Shown one piece after another: positions 12,021 through 23,840 of a DNA stretch of 64,000 nucleotides (the first letter of the stretch is position 1; each line of letters begins with the position of its first letter). The position numbers and the translations under genes are program-made. The notes under the pieces are model-generated. The model worked only from the letters and a program-made list of their open reading frames with translations, was not told the origin of the DNA and made no database searches. Source of the stretch: Anabas testudineus (lineage: Eukaryota > Chordata > Actinopteri > Anabantiformes > Anabantidae); assembly GCF_900324465.2 (NCBI RefSeq), contig NC_046610.1:22933545-22997544 (forward strand), given 5' to 3'.

Positions 12021-14390
12021 AATTATTTAAACTTTGACCTGAAAAGGAGTGAGTGTAGAAAAGAAGTGGCAAGAAGTCAGAGAATAGAATCTGAGAGTAG
12101 AAATATATAGTATGAACCCCATTTGCTGACTACAGCTAGTCACTGTCTACCCACAGTACATTTCTCTCCCTGATGTCGTCATACCCTTCTGCTTCTTCTT
12201 TGCAGTATCCGTAAAGAAGACTCTTCACAGGATCAGACGATCTTTAAATAAGTTCGGTGCTGGCGACAGGTTTTACCACTCAGAAATATTTATGCATGGC
12301 ATTTATTCTTAACACTGAGTAGAAGCGCTAACTTGTGTCACCCTCTTTATTTTGACGCAGTCAAGACCAAAACTTTACTCAGAGCAGTTTTATACATAAC
12401 AGCCCAGACTTTAGTCATGGTGTGTGAAGCTTGCCAAAGTCGGACTAGTGATTCTCTGAACACCTGCTGATTTCAGCAGCTGAACACGCATTTAGCTCCA
12501 AACTATCAGTGATTCTTGGGAGGAAAATGCGTTTGTTGGATACCAACTCAGGCATTTTGTAACCTCAGTGGTTATATTCAGAGATGAGAGTGTTACTGCT
12601 AGCTTACATCAAGAAGATTTTACTGTTGGGCCAGAGGCTTTGTGAGGTGATTAATGAACAGCTAAAGAAGAAAACGTCTCTTATCTCACTGACATCGACA
12701 CATCTGGCCTGTGACAAAGGGGCCTTCCACTCCTCTCATTCACCCGATGTCCTCTGTCCCCTTGTCTATTTTGTGTTCAAGTTCATTTACTGCAAAGGGA
12801 TTTCTCTTCACCCATCTGACCACTTCTCCTCTTCCCCTCACGTGTCTAGCTGGGTCGGTTTTGAGCACCATGACTTCCAGGGCCAGCAGTTCATCCTGGA
12901 GAGGGGCGAGTACCCCAACTGGGAAGCCTACAGCGGCTCTCTGTCCTACCACTCAGAGCGCTTCATGTCCTTCCGCCCCATCTACTGCGCTGTGAGTACC
13001 TGCAGGGGCCAAAAATGACAGTGAGGAAGAGAGCAGTGGGAGTGGGGGAGCAGAAACTGAAATGATCATGAGTGACAGGGTGACAGAAGGAGAGAGTGAT
13101 GAGAAGAGCGAGCCACACACAGTGACTGACACAGCTCAGAAATAGAAATGACACAACTCAGTGCAGAACGTCTGCTCACTCTGTGCGTCTGTCACACAGG
13201 GTTAATGCTAACTTTAGCGCTAACCCTCGGTTCCACCCCCTCCCCAACAGTCTCACCACAGCAGCCGCATGATGATCTTCGAGAAGGAGAACTTCATGGG
13301 CCGCAGCACCGAGCTCTGCGACGACTACCCATCCCTGCAGGCCATGGGCTGGTTCAGGCCTGAGGTGGGGTCCATGCACGTGCAGTGTGGAGCGTAAGTG
13401 AACGATCGATCCCAACATGTTCTCATCACTTCACTGTCAGTGGTTTGTTATAAGCAAGTGTCAGAGGACAGAAGAACAAAAGGAAAGGAGCGATTGATCT
13501 GTGTGATTTAAGCATTTCATGTGGTCCAAAGCGTTATGCTGTTGATAATATTTCCATTCTTGTATAAGGAAATTATTTGTATGTGTGTGTCTATACTGTT
13601 TTATTTCTCTTTGCCTGGCTGCATCAGTTTCTCCACATCTCACTTCCGTCTCTCTAGACTAAAATCTCTAGAGCTAAATTTGTTCACTTTTGATTTTTGA
13701 GCAACTTCAGTGTTAGAAAACAAATCTGCAAACAGCATCACAGAGTCACAGTAGTTCCAACACTTCCCCTGAGCTAAATTACACAAAACATGATGCCAGG
13801 TCAGTCCACTACTGTGGTGAATTTTTGCAACAAATGCTGAATGGTTTGCCACAACATTCATTAGACAAAATTAGAAATGAGTTATTTTCACTAGCTACGT
13901 TTAGCTAATCTTTTCAGGACTTTTTATTTTTGGTACTTTTAGTATATTTTATATTCATATTACTACTTAACTAGTACTACTACATATTAATACTTACTTG
14001 TTATTTAAAGTAATGAAAACAGTAATGTATATTACACTGTGGTAATGATACTTTTACCTTTTACTACTACTACTTAGTCATCTTACAATGTACTTTCCTT
14101 TATTCTCTTTATATTCTCTAATTTTAAATAATGGACTGTTAGTGAGTTAAAACACATACTGTAGATATATCAGGGGAATTCATGTGAAGTAACTCATAAA
14201 ACTTACATTCAGCTCTTTTTAATGAAATCTGACTTTTTGCAGCTTTGTGTGCTATGAGTACCCGGGCTACAGAGGCCAGCAGTACATCATGGAGTGTGAG
14301 AGACACAGCGGAGACTATCAGCACTGGAGGAACTGGGGCTCCCACTGCCAGACACCCAAGATCCAGTCCATCAGACGCATCAGGCACTGA
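10267..14390 (+). CDS. cryba1l1: Beta-A-type lens crystallin (cryba1-like; alternative cryba4)
   Basis: This is a structural lens protein. Coding exons are 10267-10341, 10461-10579, 12850-12991, 13251-13393 and 14243-14390, which total 627 bases (208 aa) with every junction in phase. A 25-residue N-terminal arm is followed by four Greek-key motifs, one per exon, starting [56 protein letters not shown] and [19 protein letters not shown], and the protein ends SIRRIRH. The [15 protein letters not shown] and SLQAMGW patterns place it in the acidic beta-A group. Position head to head with a B1 gene matches mammalian CRYBA4. The arm and first motif look more like the fish beta-A1-like genes, so the symbol is tentative. 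Two cysteine-rich spots (ECCNIHDC in motif 1) stand out. Confidence 0.88.
10351..10380. repeat. (CA)n microsatellite in intron 2 of the beta-A crystallin
   Basis: This is a 30-base CA run starting nine bases after the splice donor at 10342. Confidence 0.95.
10633..10661. repeat. (TG)n microsatellite in an intron of the beta-A crystallin
   Basis: This is a 29-base TG run about 50 bases after the donor at 10580. Confidence 0.95.
11983..12018. repeat. (TA)n microsatellite
   Basis: This is a 36-base TA run in the 2.27 kb intron of the beta-A crystallin. The rest of that intron shows no gene. Confidence 0.95.
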
Positions 14391-14587
14391 GAGAGCATGG
14401 CATCAGCAGAGCCTGTGCTCAGATATGAGCCCAAAGCCTGCACTGTAGAGGTTTGGCTGTGCACTTTGCATTCATTAAGTTAGAACCATAACTGCAACAC
14501 AAACCATCAGTGATGTAGCAGCTACCTCTTCACCCAGCTCTTAATCCTATTTCTGTTCACACTTGAGCATGTTGTTTGAGTAAGTGA

Positions 14588-14593
14588 AATAAA
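14588..14593 (+). terminator. Poly(A) signal of the beta-A crystallin
   Basis: AATAAA lies 198 bases after the stop codon, the usual position for a compact crystallin 3' untranslated region. Confidence 0.75.
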
Positions 14594-15508
14594 GTTGACA
14601 TTCAGATCATGAGAAGCCTTTCCTCTTATTTCTGTGTGAGTCCATGTATGTATAGAGAACCTTTATGGATCAGCCATTATGTGAGTTGTATTCTGATGCT
14701 TACGTTCTTTTACAGCTAACAACTGTTAACCTGAAACTTGTTTTTCAAGTACAGTTTTTCTGCTGTATGTAAGTGAAATATATGAGCAGTTTTCATTGAT
14801 CATGCGCTCCATTTAAAAGCATGTCCATATTTAACAATAACTAAAACTAATGAAACATTCATTTAGTGTCATTATGCTTTGTATTGGCTGTACAGTACTT
14901 TGAGGTTTCTATTGCAATAAGCATTTGGTGGTCACTACTGACTTACTATAAAGTTGGTGACTTTTACAAACAGGAGAAGACAGCAGCAGTTAACAACACA
15001 ATTTTAGTTAGACATACACATGATCCATAGAGCAGGACAAAAAGTATTTTTTGTGAATACAGCAGATCTAACAATCCATTACATCACTGAACAGCTTCAT
15101 AGGGATGAACGGCAACATTACAGACTTTAGGCATGAGTTCACTAAAAGGAATGACATTTGTTACAAAAAAGTAAACATTAAATATTCACTTTTGTTCAGA
15201 ATGTAAATTCTGTTCCTTCATTACAAAAACAGCTTTAAATAGAAATTCATTCTGTAATTACTTTACAGAATAAAGTCCAAGGAGAACTAACAATGGGATA
15301 GAATAGAGTAATAGGTATTTTTCACAGCACACATTGCAACTGCTCATATCAAGAAAAGTGCAGGTATAACTAATATCTTTGTGTCCTAATTTCACATGGT
15401 AAGACATTTGCTCATGGCTGCTTTTCCTGCAGTGACATGTCAAAATGTCTGCTGTGAAAAACATCCTGTTAGGAATACACAGTTCCTGTCTGATTAAAAT
15501 GTAACACC

Positions 15509-15727
15509 TTACAATACTTCATGTTTTACAATACTTTGCAGGCTTTTCAGAGAGACTTTAAGACCCTGACACATGACCACATGTGCAGTTTTTAGATATG
15601 ATGTGACCCTGTGATAATTGTGACTAATCAGTGAGTTAGTCGTGTCCTTTTTAGCCTGGAAAGCGACCAGCAGCCTCTGATCCACTAGCTTCTCTAACTC
15701 ACCGCTCCTATTCAGCTTTTCTTTCAT
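15509..15727 (-). other. Short open stretch with weak ENY2-like helix pattern
   Basis: The first 22 residues, MKEKLNRSGELEKLVDQRLL followed by VA, resemble the first helix of the small SAGA/TREX-2 subunit ENY2 (pattern KL-x3-GE-x-E-x-L). The remaining 50 residues do not resemble it, and no following ENY2 exon (a CGW...L motif) is seen nearby. It may be chance or a gene relic; nothing else supports it. Confidence 0.12.
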
Positions 15728-15802
15728 TCGTCTTTCTGAGGTGAACCTTGTCCCTGGACTTTACTGTCCAATACAGCAGCAGCTAGTAAGTACAACTTAC
15801 AG

Positions 15803-16140
15803 ATCACATGGAATTCAACCAAATGCACAACTACAAGATGTTTTTGCATCTATATGACATCCAGAAAATGCTTCTCTTTTCCACTTACTTCCTCAGAAAA
15901 CATGTGCAATGTCTCCAGTTATTACAGACGTGTTTGAATGAGCTCTCTTCAATCGAGACAGATTGTTTAATGTTGCTCATTAAAAGCTGCAAAATAACAC
16001 ACAAACGTAGAAACCCAGATTTTGCCCCGGAAATCTTGAAATCCTTGTTCAAAAGCTTATTGATGATGGCTAAAGATCCAGCTTTGGAGCAGATTCTTTC
16101 TCAACATAATGCTGTGTGTTGTGTGCTGGATGAGTTTGGG
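15803..16140 (+). other. Orphan reading frame, 111-112 codons, possible lone exon
   Basis: The frame opens at an ATG (15808) just after an AG (15801-15802). It runs for 111 sense codons to GGG (16140) and is followed at once by GTATGATTT, a plausible splice donor that in frame reads GTA TGA. The product is rich in leucine and predicted helix (for example CLQLLQTCLNELSSIETDC and ILKSLFKSLLMMAKDPALEQ), as in alpha-helical repeat proteins. I do not recognise the family and see no partner exons within about 1 kb. It could be one exon of an unknown gene, a relic, or chance. Confidence 0.25.
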
Positions 16141-17087
16141 GTATGATTTTAAGAAATTATCTACAGTATTATCAGAGGTCTCTTTAATCTTTAGGATTTT
16201 AGCTGCCTTTGACAAGCAGTTTCCCATTAGTCCTAAATATTAATGGGATAAACGCCACGGCGCAACAAGAAACTGATAAATGAAATAGTGAAGGAGAGAT
16301 TACATCAGTTACTGATGCTAATGTGATGTCTTGACTTTGGCTCATCAGCATTTAGCTCCATGTGCTTCTCCTGCTGCTCTACCACACAGAGCTGCTCGCA
16401 TGGCTGCCGATTGTTTGTCTCACTGATTTGTGACGACGCTTAAGGATAAACATACATTCATATTGAAGCTCTGACAGAGCCATGAGATAAGGGGCTGAAT
16501 GTAAACAAAGACAGAACGGGCTAATTTACACTGGTCACACTGAGCAGGGCCATAAACATGAGTCCTTCCAAAAACAACTTCACCCTGCAGTTAAACTTTG
16601 AAAATCAATCCCTTTTCATCAGAAACTCTTCTTTTCTTTGTAGACTTGTGCTCTTTAAAAACATGTTTTCTATATAACAGAGTATATCGATGAGGCACAA
16701 AAGCAACTACAATGTTCCCTATAATTATGGGAGCATTTGGTGAACATGAGCCACAAACTGTGCAGCAAAGGAAAACAAACGTATTCTTGTTGTATTCTTA
16801 GTCTTGTTTTATCCAGTGTACCACCTTTCAAGATTTTTAGACCTATTATTAAATAACAAAAATTCTTCTTCTTAGTCTCTGTACCTTTTCATCTTGATGA
16901 TTGTTTTGATTATGCTTGAATATGTATTTACAGATGTTAAAAATTAGGCTTACACCAGAAAACTAGACTAACATTAAGTATAAATATCTGTAAAAAATAT
17001 GAATGGAGTCACATCAGCATCCAGCACATCTCTAACTTCTTCTCCAGTATCATCTGACCACTATCTCCCGACTCCTCTCACCCTCTC

Positions 17088-20000
17088 TCAACCTCCCTCA
17101 CGCTCTTCCCTCTCCCCTTCCTTCACATGGGCGTCCTGCTGTCTGCGGCGGTGAACCTCAGCCCCTCTCCTCCAGGCTGTGGGTGAGTCAGCTCCCTGGG
17201 CTCCTGCATCTTGGCCCCCTTCCTCCCTGTCCTCTGCCACCATCTCCTCCACCACATGCTCTTCATCATCATCCTCACTTTTCTCAGAGTCTGACTCATC
17301 TGAGTTGTCCTCTTCCAGGTAGCGGTAGCCTTTGACCTGCAAACAAATGATTTTGTGTGTCACCTTTTAGTCACCAGTTTGTTGTTTTACAATGAGAATG
17401 AGATTTTTTTCTGTCCTGTACAACTAAAGCACTTCTTCCACATGGGACTGTTAGAGTGCAAGACAAATACATGGTTGAGGGATATCAAGTCCCACTGCCC
17501 TTCCTGCATGGCACAAGAGATTTTTCTGCAAAAGCACCATTTGCTCAAGCAAGCTCTGCTATCTAACGTAGAACTAAAGAATAACTTGCACATATATCTG
17601 GTTCTTTAACTTCAGTTGCAGCAAAGAAAAAAGTTATTATTTAATGTCCTTCAATAATGTCCAAAAATAATAACAATGCCAATCACAATTGCCAAGAAAA
17701 CTCAAGGTGATGCCATAAAATAGCTTGTTCTTTCCTCTTTCCATACTTTTTCCACTAGCACTGTGAGGTTTTTATGGTTGTTCTCAACAAAGACATTAAG
17801 ATCAGAGGTTTTTGGTGTTATTATTGTAAGTACATCATATTTTTTAATACTCTTCACTTAGATTATAGATCATTTTATGGCAAATTAATGCAGAAATTTC
17901 AAAAGGTTCACATATAGGTTTTTCTTGCCACTGTAATATGGCACTGAAATATTATTATGGTTGTAAAGTGGATTAGGAACATACATAATACGCAAAACAA
18001 AATACAAAATACTGCCTCTGATTAACAGGTACAACTTTGTTCTATATTTGTATACTGAAAGTAACTGCAGGTAACCATAGCAATGGCACTTCTGATCTGT
18101 GCTATATTAAAAAAAAACGAAGCATAGGTCAAAAATGTCTTCAGGCTATTTGAACAAAGCTTCTGATTTGGATTTTGCTGAGCAACCTTGACTTCGATAT
18201 AAAGTCAAGGTTTACACTGTTACTTATATAGAGAGTAAAAAATACTGGACTTAATTCCACCTTCTTTATTGTTTTGTTTTTGAGAACACATAGTCACACT
18301 TAATTAATATGGTTTCCTAGACACAGTAAACGTAATTAGCTGATGCCATAAAAGCTTAGCTCCATACTAACAATATACTCTAATAACTACAATTCATTTG
18401 TTTGATCATACATGAGCACATTCAGCCTCAACATTCTAGCAACAGCTGCTCACCCAGCATAAATGTATGCTGGGTGTAAATGTAAAGTTTCTGTGGTTTC
18501 TCAATAGAGACTTAGACGCCATAGCAGAACTCCTATTTTCAATTATGTAAGTAAACTACACTGGATCAACCTTCTTCGTGGTCAGTCTAATCTTTGACTG
18601 GCTAAATTAATCCACTGTGGTGAAATCCACCACACAATGTGACTGGTTACCTTGTGCCGTGGTCGAGGGATGCGAGGCAGTCTAGGACGCACATCCTTGG
18701 CCAGCCGACGCTCCATCACCCAGTAGCAGTAGCTGGCCAGCAGTAGAGTGGCCAACAGGATGGAGAGTTTGGCCTGAAGAAACGAAAAACATCTTTGCTT
18801 TAAAACGTGGATCAAATGGGGGCGGTTTTCCTGCAGCACTCAAGACACAAACATACACTCATTTTGTACAGCAGTCAGTGTGTGTGAGAGGACGCTCATT
18901 GACATAATTCATTCTCTAGCCCCCTTCTGCCGCTTCTGCCATACTAATCTATTCCTCCCTCTACTAGTGTAATTTTTTTATTTATCATGTGTACTGCCTC
19001 ACCCTAACCATCGCAACTAACTGCCTCACCCTGAACTTTACCCTATTCTAACCAATTCCTAATTCTTAACCCCGAAACTGCTCTTTAAAAAACTGTTCTT
19101 ATTATGAGGATCTGCTAACATGACCTCACTTTGTAAAAATGTCGTCACCAATGGTTTAAAATTCATGCTGGTCCTCACAATGATAGCCATAGAAACACAC
19201 ACACACACACATACCCTCATTGGCAGGTTGGACCAAAGGTAGACTATGAAGATGGCGATGGCCTGCCACCAGTGATAGATGGTGTACACGAAGTCCAGAC
19301 GTTCTTTTTCCTCAGCATACAGCATACCAAGCAGAGCTGACACACACATAGAGGACACATTTGACACGTCATGTGTTACCAAAATGGGTGAAGAGCATGT
19401 TCAGACACCTCGACCACAGCTGCTACTCACTGCTGATGCCTGTCTTGTTCAGGGCGGTGCCAAGCCCCCACAGAACGGAAATGGTCAGCAGGGCACCCTG
19501 GTACTCTGGATTTTTACTTGGGAACGACCACACCATCAGAGCCACCAGCAACACAACGTGCACAACAGCGCCGCTCACCAGGCACACCCAGCGCGGGAGG
19601 CGCAGGAGGCAGAGGGACAGGGAGGAAAAGACGGAGCAGGACAGGCCGTACACGACTATAAGAAGCCAGAGTTTTTTCAGACCCAAATTGCAGACGCCAT
19701 AGGACTGTGGAGAGAGTGAAAGGGAAAGGAACTGTATTACAGATGGCAAGTAAAAATGACTACTACTATTAGTACTTCAAACTCGGTACAATGTGGTACC
19801 AGGGAGAATCCGCTGACAGCAAACAACATTTCAAAGCCGCTGTAGATGAAGAAGGGGCAGAGCAGTCTCAGCCGGTAGTCTCTCAGGTGTTTGAAAGGCA
19901 ACTGGAAGATGTTTCCCCAGCCGATACTGCGAAGGTCGATTTCCTCTGTCGGCCGATAGGCAGCGCCGCACAACATAAGGAACTGTGGGTAGATTAAACA

Positions 20001-20661
20001 GAATCAATGCACTGAATCCAGCTTCCTGTACTGCCCTGAATTATTTTACATGGTGGAGATGTGATTGTGTATCTGTCACATCTCTGCCCTGTGATGCTTG
20101 GATAGATCCCAGTCTCATGGATTCCTGGGCACACTAAGCAGCATGCAACATGGAAAACAGAAACTCAATTTACACTGAAAAAGCTTTGTGGATAATAATT
20201 ATTAGATGTTTATTAGGACTGTGAAGCGATTAAAAAACACCCCAGTTCTGATGGTATGTTGGAAGGTACAGGTGGTGCTCCGACTTACTGATGGTACAGA
20301 ATATGTCTGTAGTGAAATTATTCATGCAGTAATTACTCATTTGAGTCTGTTGTGTTGCCCCCAACTGGCTAAAATGTGACATTCCACAAAGCACTGCACT
20401 CTACGTACTAATCAGGTTTGCCCTGTAAGGAAAACTAACAAAAGGTTTTTTTTTAAAAAGCCACTCTCAAACTGTGTCATACCCAATTTAGTAACTTACA
20501 TGGCTGAGCACAGAGATATAAAAGCTATTTTTGTTCTTTTCCAAGCACCGACACAGATTAGGACTGTCGTTAGACATTTAATTTTGATCGTTAATGCAAG
20601 GCTAATGGTCTTGGAGAACCTGTTGCTTCCATTAGTATCCTTACACATATAGAAAGACAAG

Positions 20662-20726
<65 letters not shown>

Positions 20727-23700
20727 GAATCTTACGATGATCATTGCGAGGAAGGCAAAGCCCATGAGCCCACTCTCCACCATGATGAGCAGCATGGAGC
20801 GAGGCAGGTTGGTCAGCACAGTGGTGTTGAAGCCGGGGATGATTCCACTAATGTTTGCACCTACAGAGAAAGAGGAAAGTCCACGTTTGAAAGGAAAATT
20901 TAGGAGGTAAAACAAATGACACCATAGGCATGTGCTTGTGTGTGTTATGCATGAAACAACATTTGCTTTGTAGAAAAAAGCAACAAAAAGTGACCAGTGG
21001 TTAAAATAAAGACTGAAACGGTCTGAATGCATAACTACCAGAGCAGCAGCTTAAAGTAAAACCAGGATGTCTGAGTGATTATTGGTTTGGTCTATTTTAC
21101 ATGTCATGGTCTGTGGTCATGTGGTGGTGTGAGGCCCTTCTTTTGCCTCCTGTTGTTGCTTACAATAAAACTGCTGCAGCACAAGTCAAATCCTATTGCA
21201 AGTTAAGCATAACAGAAAAAAACATTTCAGCGTGAGCAGACGTGTTTCACTTCACCAGTTTCACAGCAGCTTTGGGAGGCCAGTGTGTGTTTCCTTTAGC
21301 ACCTTGCTGCCTACTGCAGTGGACAAAGGGTAATATGCTAGCACATATACTTTGTCAAATTCGGTTTCTGTCCAACCGGAGGCATGTCATAAGTCACTGG
21401 TCAAAGGCTGTGGTCGCTGTGAGTTTATTTCAGGGGAGGTGAAGTCGGTGTGTCTTTACCGCAGTACTTGACGTTGCACAAAGTGTGTTCATTCTCGTGC
21501 AGGTATCCATTGAGGACAAAACACATGGGGAACTCAGCGAAGACGAAACTCAGCTGATGAGGAAGAGGAAGAAGACAGTGAGCTGTGTGTTTTTTTGTTT
21601 TTTTGTGCAGGAGCAGAAATGTCTCATTTCACGACATGAAATGAACTGAGGCATCAGTGAACAAACACACGACTCACATGAAAGATGATGAAGAAGACTG
21701 ACTGAAAGACGATGATGTATCTGTGGCACGCCCCCTTAGGAAGCTTCTTCTGCTCCTGCACGTGTTCTTCTTTGTAGTTGACATACTCGTAGTACTGCTG
21801 AGCCATCCTGCAAGAGCGCCATGAGAGAAGAGGATTTCACAGCAAACAGACACTTTTGTTAAAAAAAACACATACAGTACTTCACACATCACGTTCCCAG
21901 GGTTTAATCCAGGTCCAGTCTTCTTAAATCAATCACAAATACACAGACATCCACTTAAGTTATTAAGTCAGTGGCGCTGAAAGTTCTGAAATGTCTTAAT
22001 TTGCTAAGGCCAAGGCCTCTTATACTAACGGCCAACAATAAAGTGAGTTTTACATCGCTGTGGAGTGAAAGGCTGCTGTGTTCATCGTGATCTGAAGATT
22101 TTTTGCTGCCAGTGGACTTGGTGCATTGCAGAAAGTGGATAAAATAATGAAGGAGGAGGAGTACTGCACACAACTGGGTTTTCAAACTGAACCATGATCT
22201 CAATTACACATCAAAGCTGGCGGGGGCATTGAATCGTGTATTTGTATGTATGTTTTAGTTTGTTTCTGTGTTGATTTAATAAAACCCAACGTGAATTAAA
22301 CCCTCTGCGTTGTGTGTGTTTCTTTTTAACAATACGTATGTAGTGCAATTGATTTGACAAAAAAAATACCAAAAAAGTGCCTCCTTTATTATCTGATCTT
22401 ATGTTTAAGAGGATCACCCTGCCCTTATTTCAGCTTTATGCTTATACTGGGTATTCTACTGGAAATCCTCACATTACAGTACTGTGACCTAAAAAGGCCG
22501 TTTTCTGCCCACCTTCAAAGACCATGCAAAGATAAAAAAAGAACTGAAACCTGTTTTCCCCTCGTTAACTTTAGTCAGGATTTTAAAGTTTAGTTCAGTC
22601 TGACTCTTCTGGTCCCTACTAAACGATAACACATCTGATTTTTGGGACCATTTCATATGTGGTGACAACTATAATGAAATTCATCTAGAAAGTTAACAGC
22701 ATATTATGAGTTTATTAATAGCATATGAGGTGATTCCAAAATGGTCAGTGTCAACTCATTTCTTTAGATCACTGTGTTATCATGCTCCTTCTTTCTTGTT
22801 GATGTGTCTGTATCTGGATTTCCCGTAACAACTACAGACCATCTAGCCACTGAGATCCCACCAACCTACATCAGTGGACCTTCAGTGTGATCTCAAGAGG
22901 GTCAGCTAAACTGCATGTGAAACATCTTCACCCACGCCTCAGTGGCCTCTTTGCCCTCACCTAGTGATGTAATTTCCTAAGGACGCCCAGAACGGCACAA
23001 TGGCCACACCAATAGCTACGGCTGAGGGAACCAAGGTGTAGTAACGCTCCCAGTAATTGGTCGAGACGAAGAGAGCGTAGATTCCTGAAGCCAGGAACAT
23101 CATCCACTTAGTGCCTAGAAACCTGAAAAAGAGAAATATACAGAGTAAATCTACTGGCAGCATAACAGAGACATCCAGACTTAAAAGAGCAGCATTCATC
23201 ACGTGTCTTGACGTGTGTGTATCCACCTGATGAGCACAGGGGTGTACAGCAGGCTTATAATGGGCGTGACATTGATGCCCATCAACATCTTATGGTCGAT
23301 GTCTTCGAGGCCGAGATTGCTGTACTTCACCTCACGGTAGGTCACATCATAATGGAGGATCAGCTGCATCTGCAGAAGGCCTATATCACCCATACACATA
23401 CCAAATGCAAAGGAAAGTATGAGCGTGTATTAGGTCTGTCTGGCTGTGTGTGTTTCTCTTTCCATTTCTCCAATCGAACTTACCCATGTACACGCTGTAC
23501 ACAATCATGGCTCCAACACTGGCAGCGATGACGTTCTTGATGACTCCCAGTCTCTTCCTCCTGTAGTATTTCCTCTCCTCCTCCTCCTCATTGTATTCTG
23601 ATTGTGGGCCCAGGAATTCCTCCATCTATGGAAAAAGAAGTTATGCAAGTGTCTCATAAGAGAAAAGGTTTTAACTCACTCATGGAGAAATATTGAAAAA

Positions 23701-23840
23701 CTGAAAATCACACTAGTTTGAAAAAAAGCTGTGCTCACCTGGTCCTCCTGCCCCACATTCAGCATTTCATTCACGTTCCCATTAGGTTCAACAAAGTGAT
23801 CAGCATGTCTGATCAGCTCTTCTCCGCCTGTTGCTTCCAT
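17088..23840 (-). CDS. unc93b1: Unc-93 homologue B1, endosomal Toll-like-receptor trafficking protein
   Basis: This is a polytopic ER/endosome protein that escorts nucleic-acid-sensing Toll-like receptors. The twelve coding exons are 23739-23840, 23484-23625, 23227-23380, 22961-23122, 21678-21807, 21460-21553, 20736-20860, 19800-19982, 19431-19704, 19215-19336, 18651-18773 and 17088-17336. They total 1860 bases (619 aa; human 597), all in phase. Hallmarks are NEEEEERKYYRRKRLG before membrane segment 1, MGINVTPIISLLYTPVLIR, GTKWMMFLASGIYALFVST, CGAAYRPTEEIDLRSIGWGN, and IPRPRHKVKGYRYLEEDNSD in the tail. His413 matches human His412, and the tail keeps YRYL and DNSDESD with Ser549/Ser552 followed by a long acidic run. 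Of the two luminal glycosylation sites known in human, N273-TT is kept; the earlier one is NEHT here and no longer a sequon, while N264-IS is extra. The extreme C-terminus is longer than in mammals and is Arg/Glu-rich. Confidence 0.97.
20664..20723. repeat. (TG)n microsatellite next to a splice donor
   Basis: This is a 60-base run, CA on the gene strand, that begins only 12 bases after the donor of the unc93b1 exon ending at 20736. On the minus strand CA repeats near donors can influence splicing; here that is inference. Confidence 0.95.

Larger units (their letters stand above)
14594..17087. other. Intergenic, convergent ends of the beta-A crystallin and unc93b1
   Basis: No recognised gene is present. 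The part nearest 17087 is the 3' untranslated region of unc93b1, on the minus strand. Two unexplained open stretches, listed separately, lie at 15509-15727 (minus) and 15803-16140 (plus). Confidence 0.5.

Noticed and set aside
19279-19719. 146- and 113-codon plus-strand open frames
   Set aside because: They are antisense to unc93b1 exons at 19215-19336 and 19431-19704, whose conserved protein explains the open sequence.
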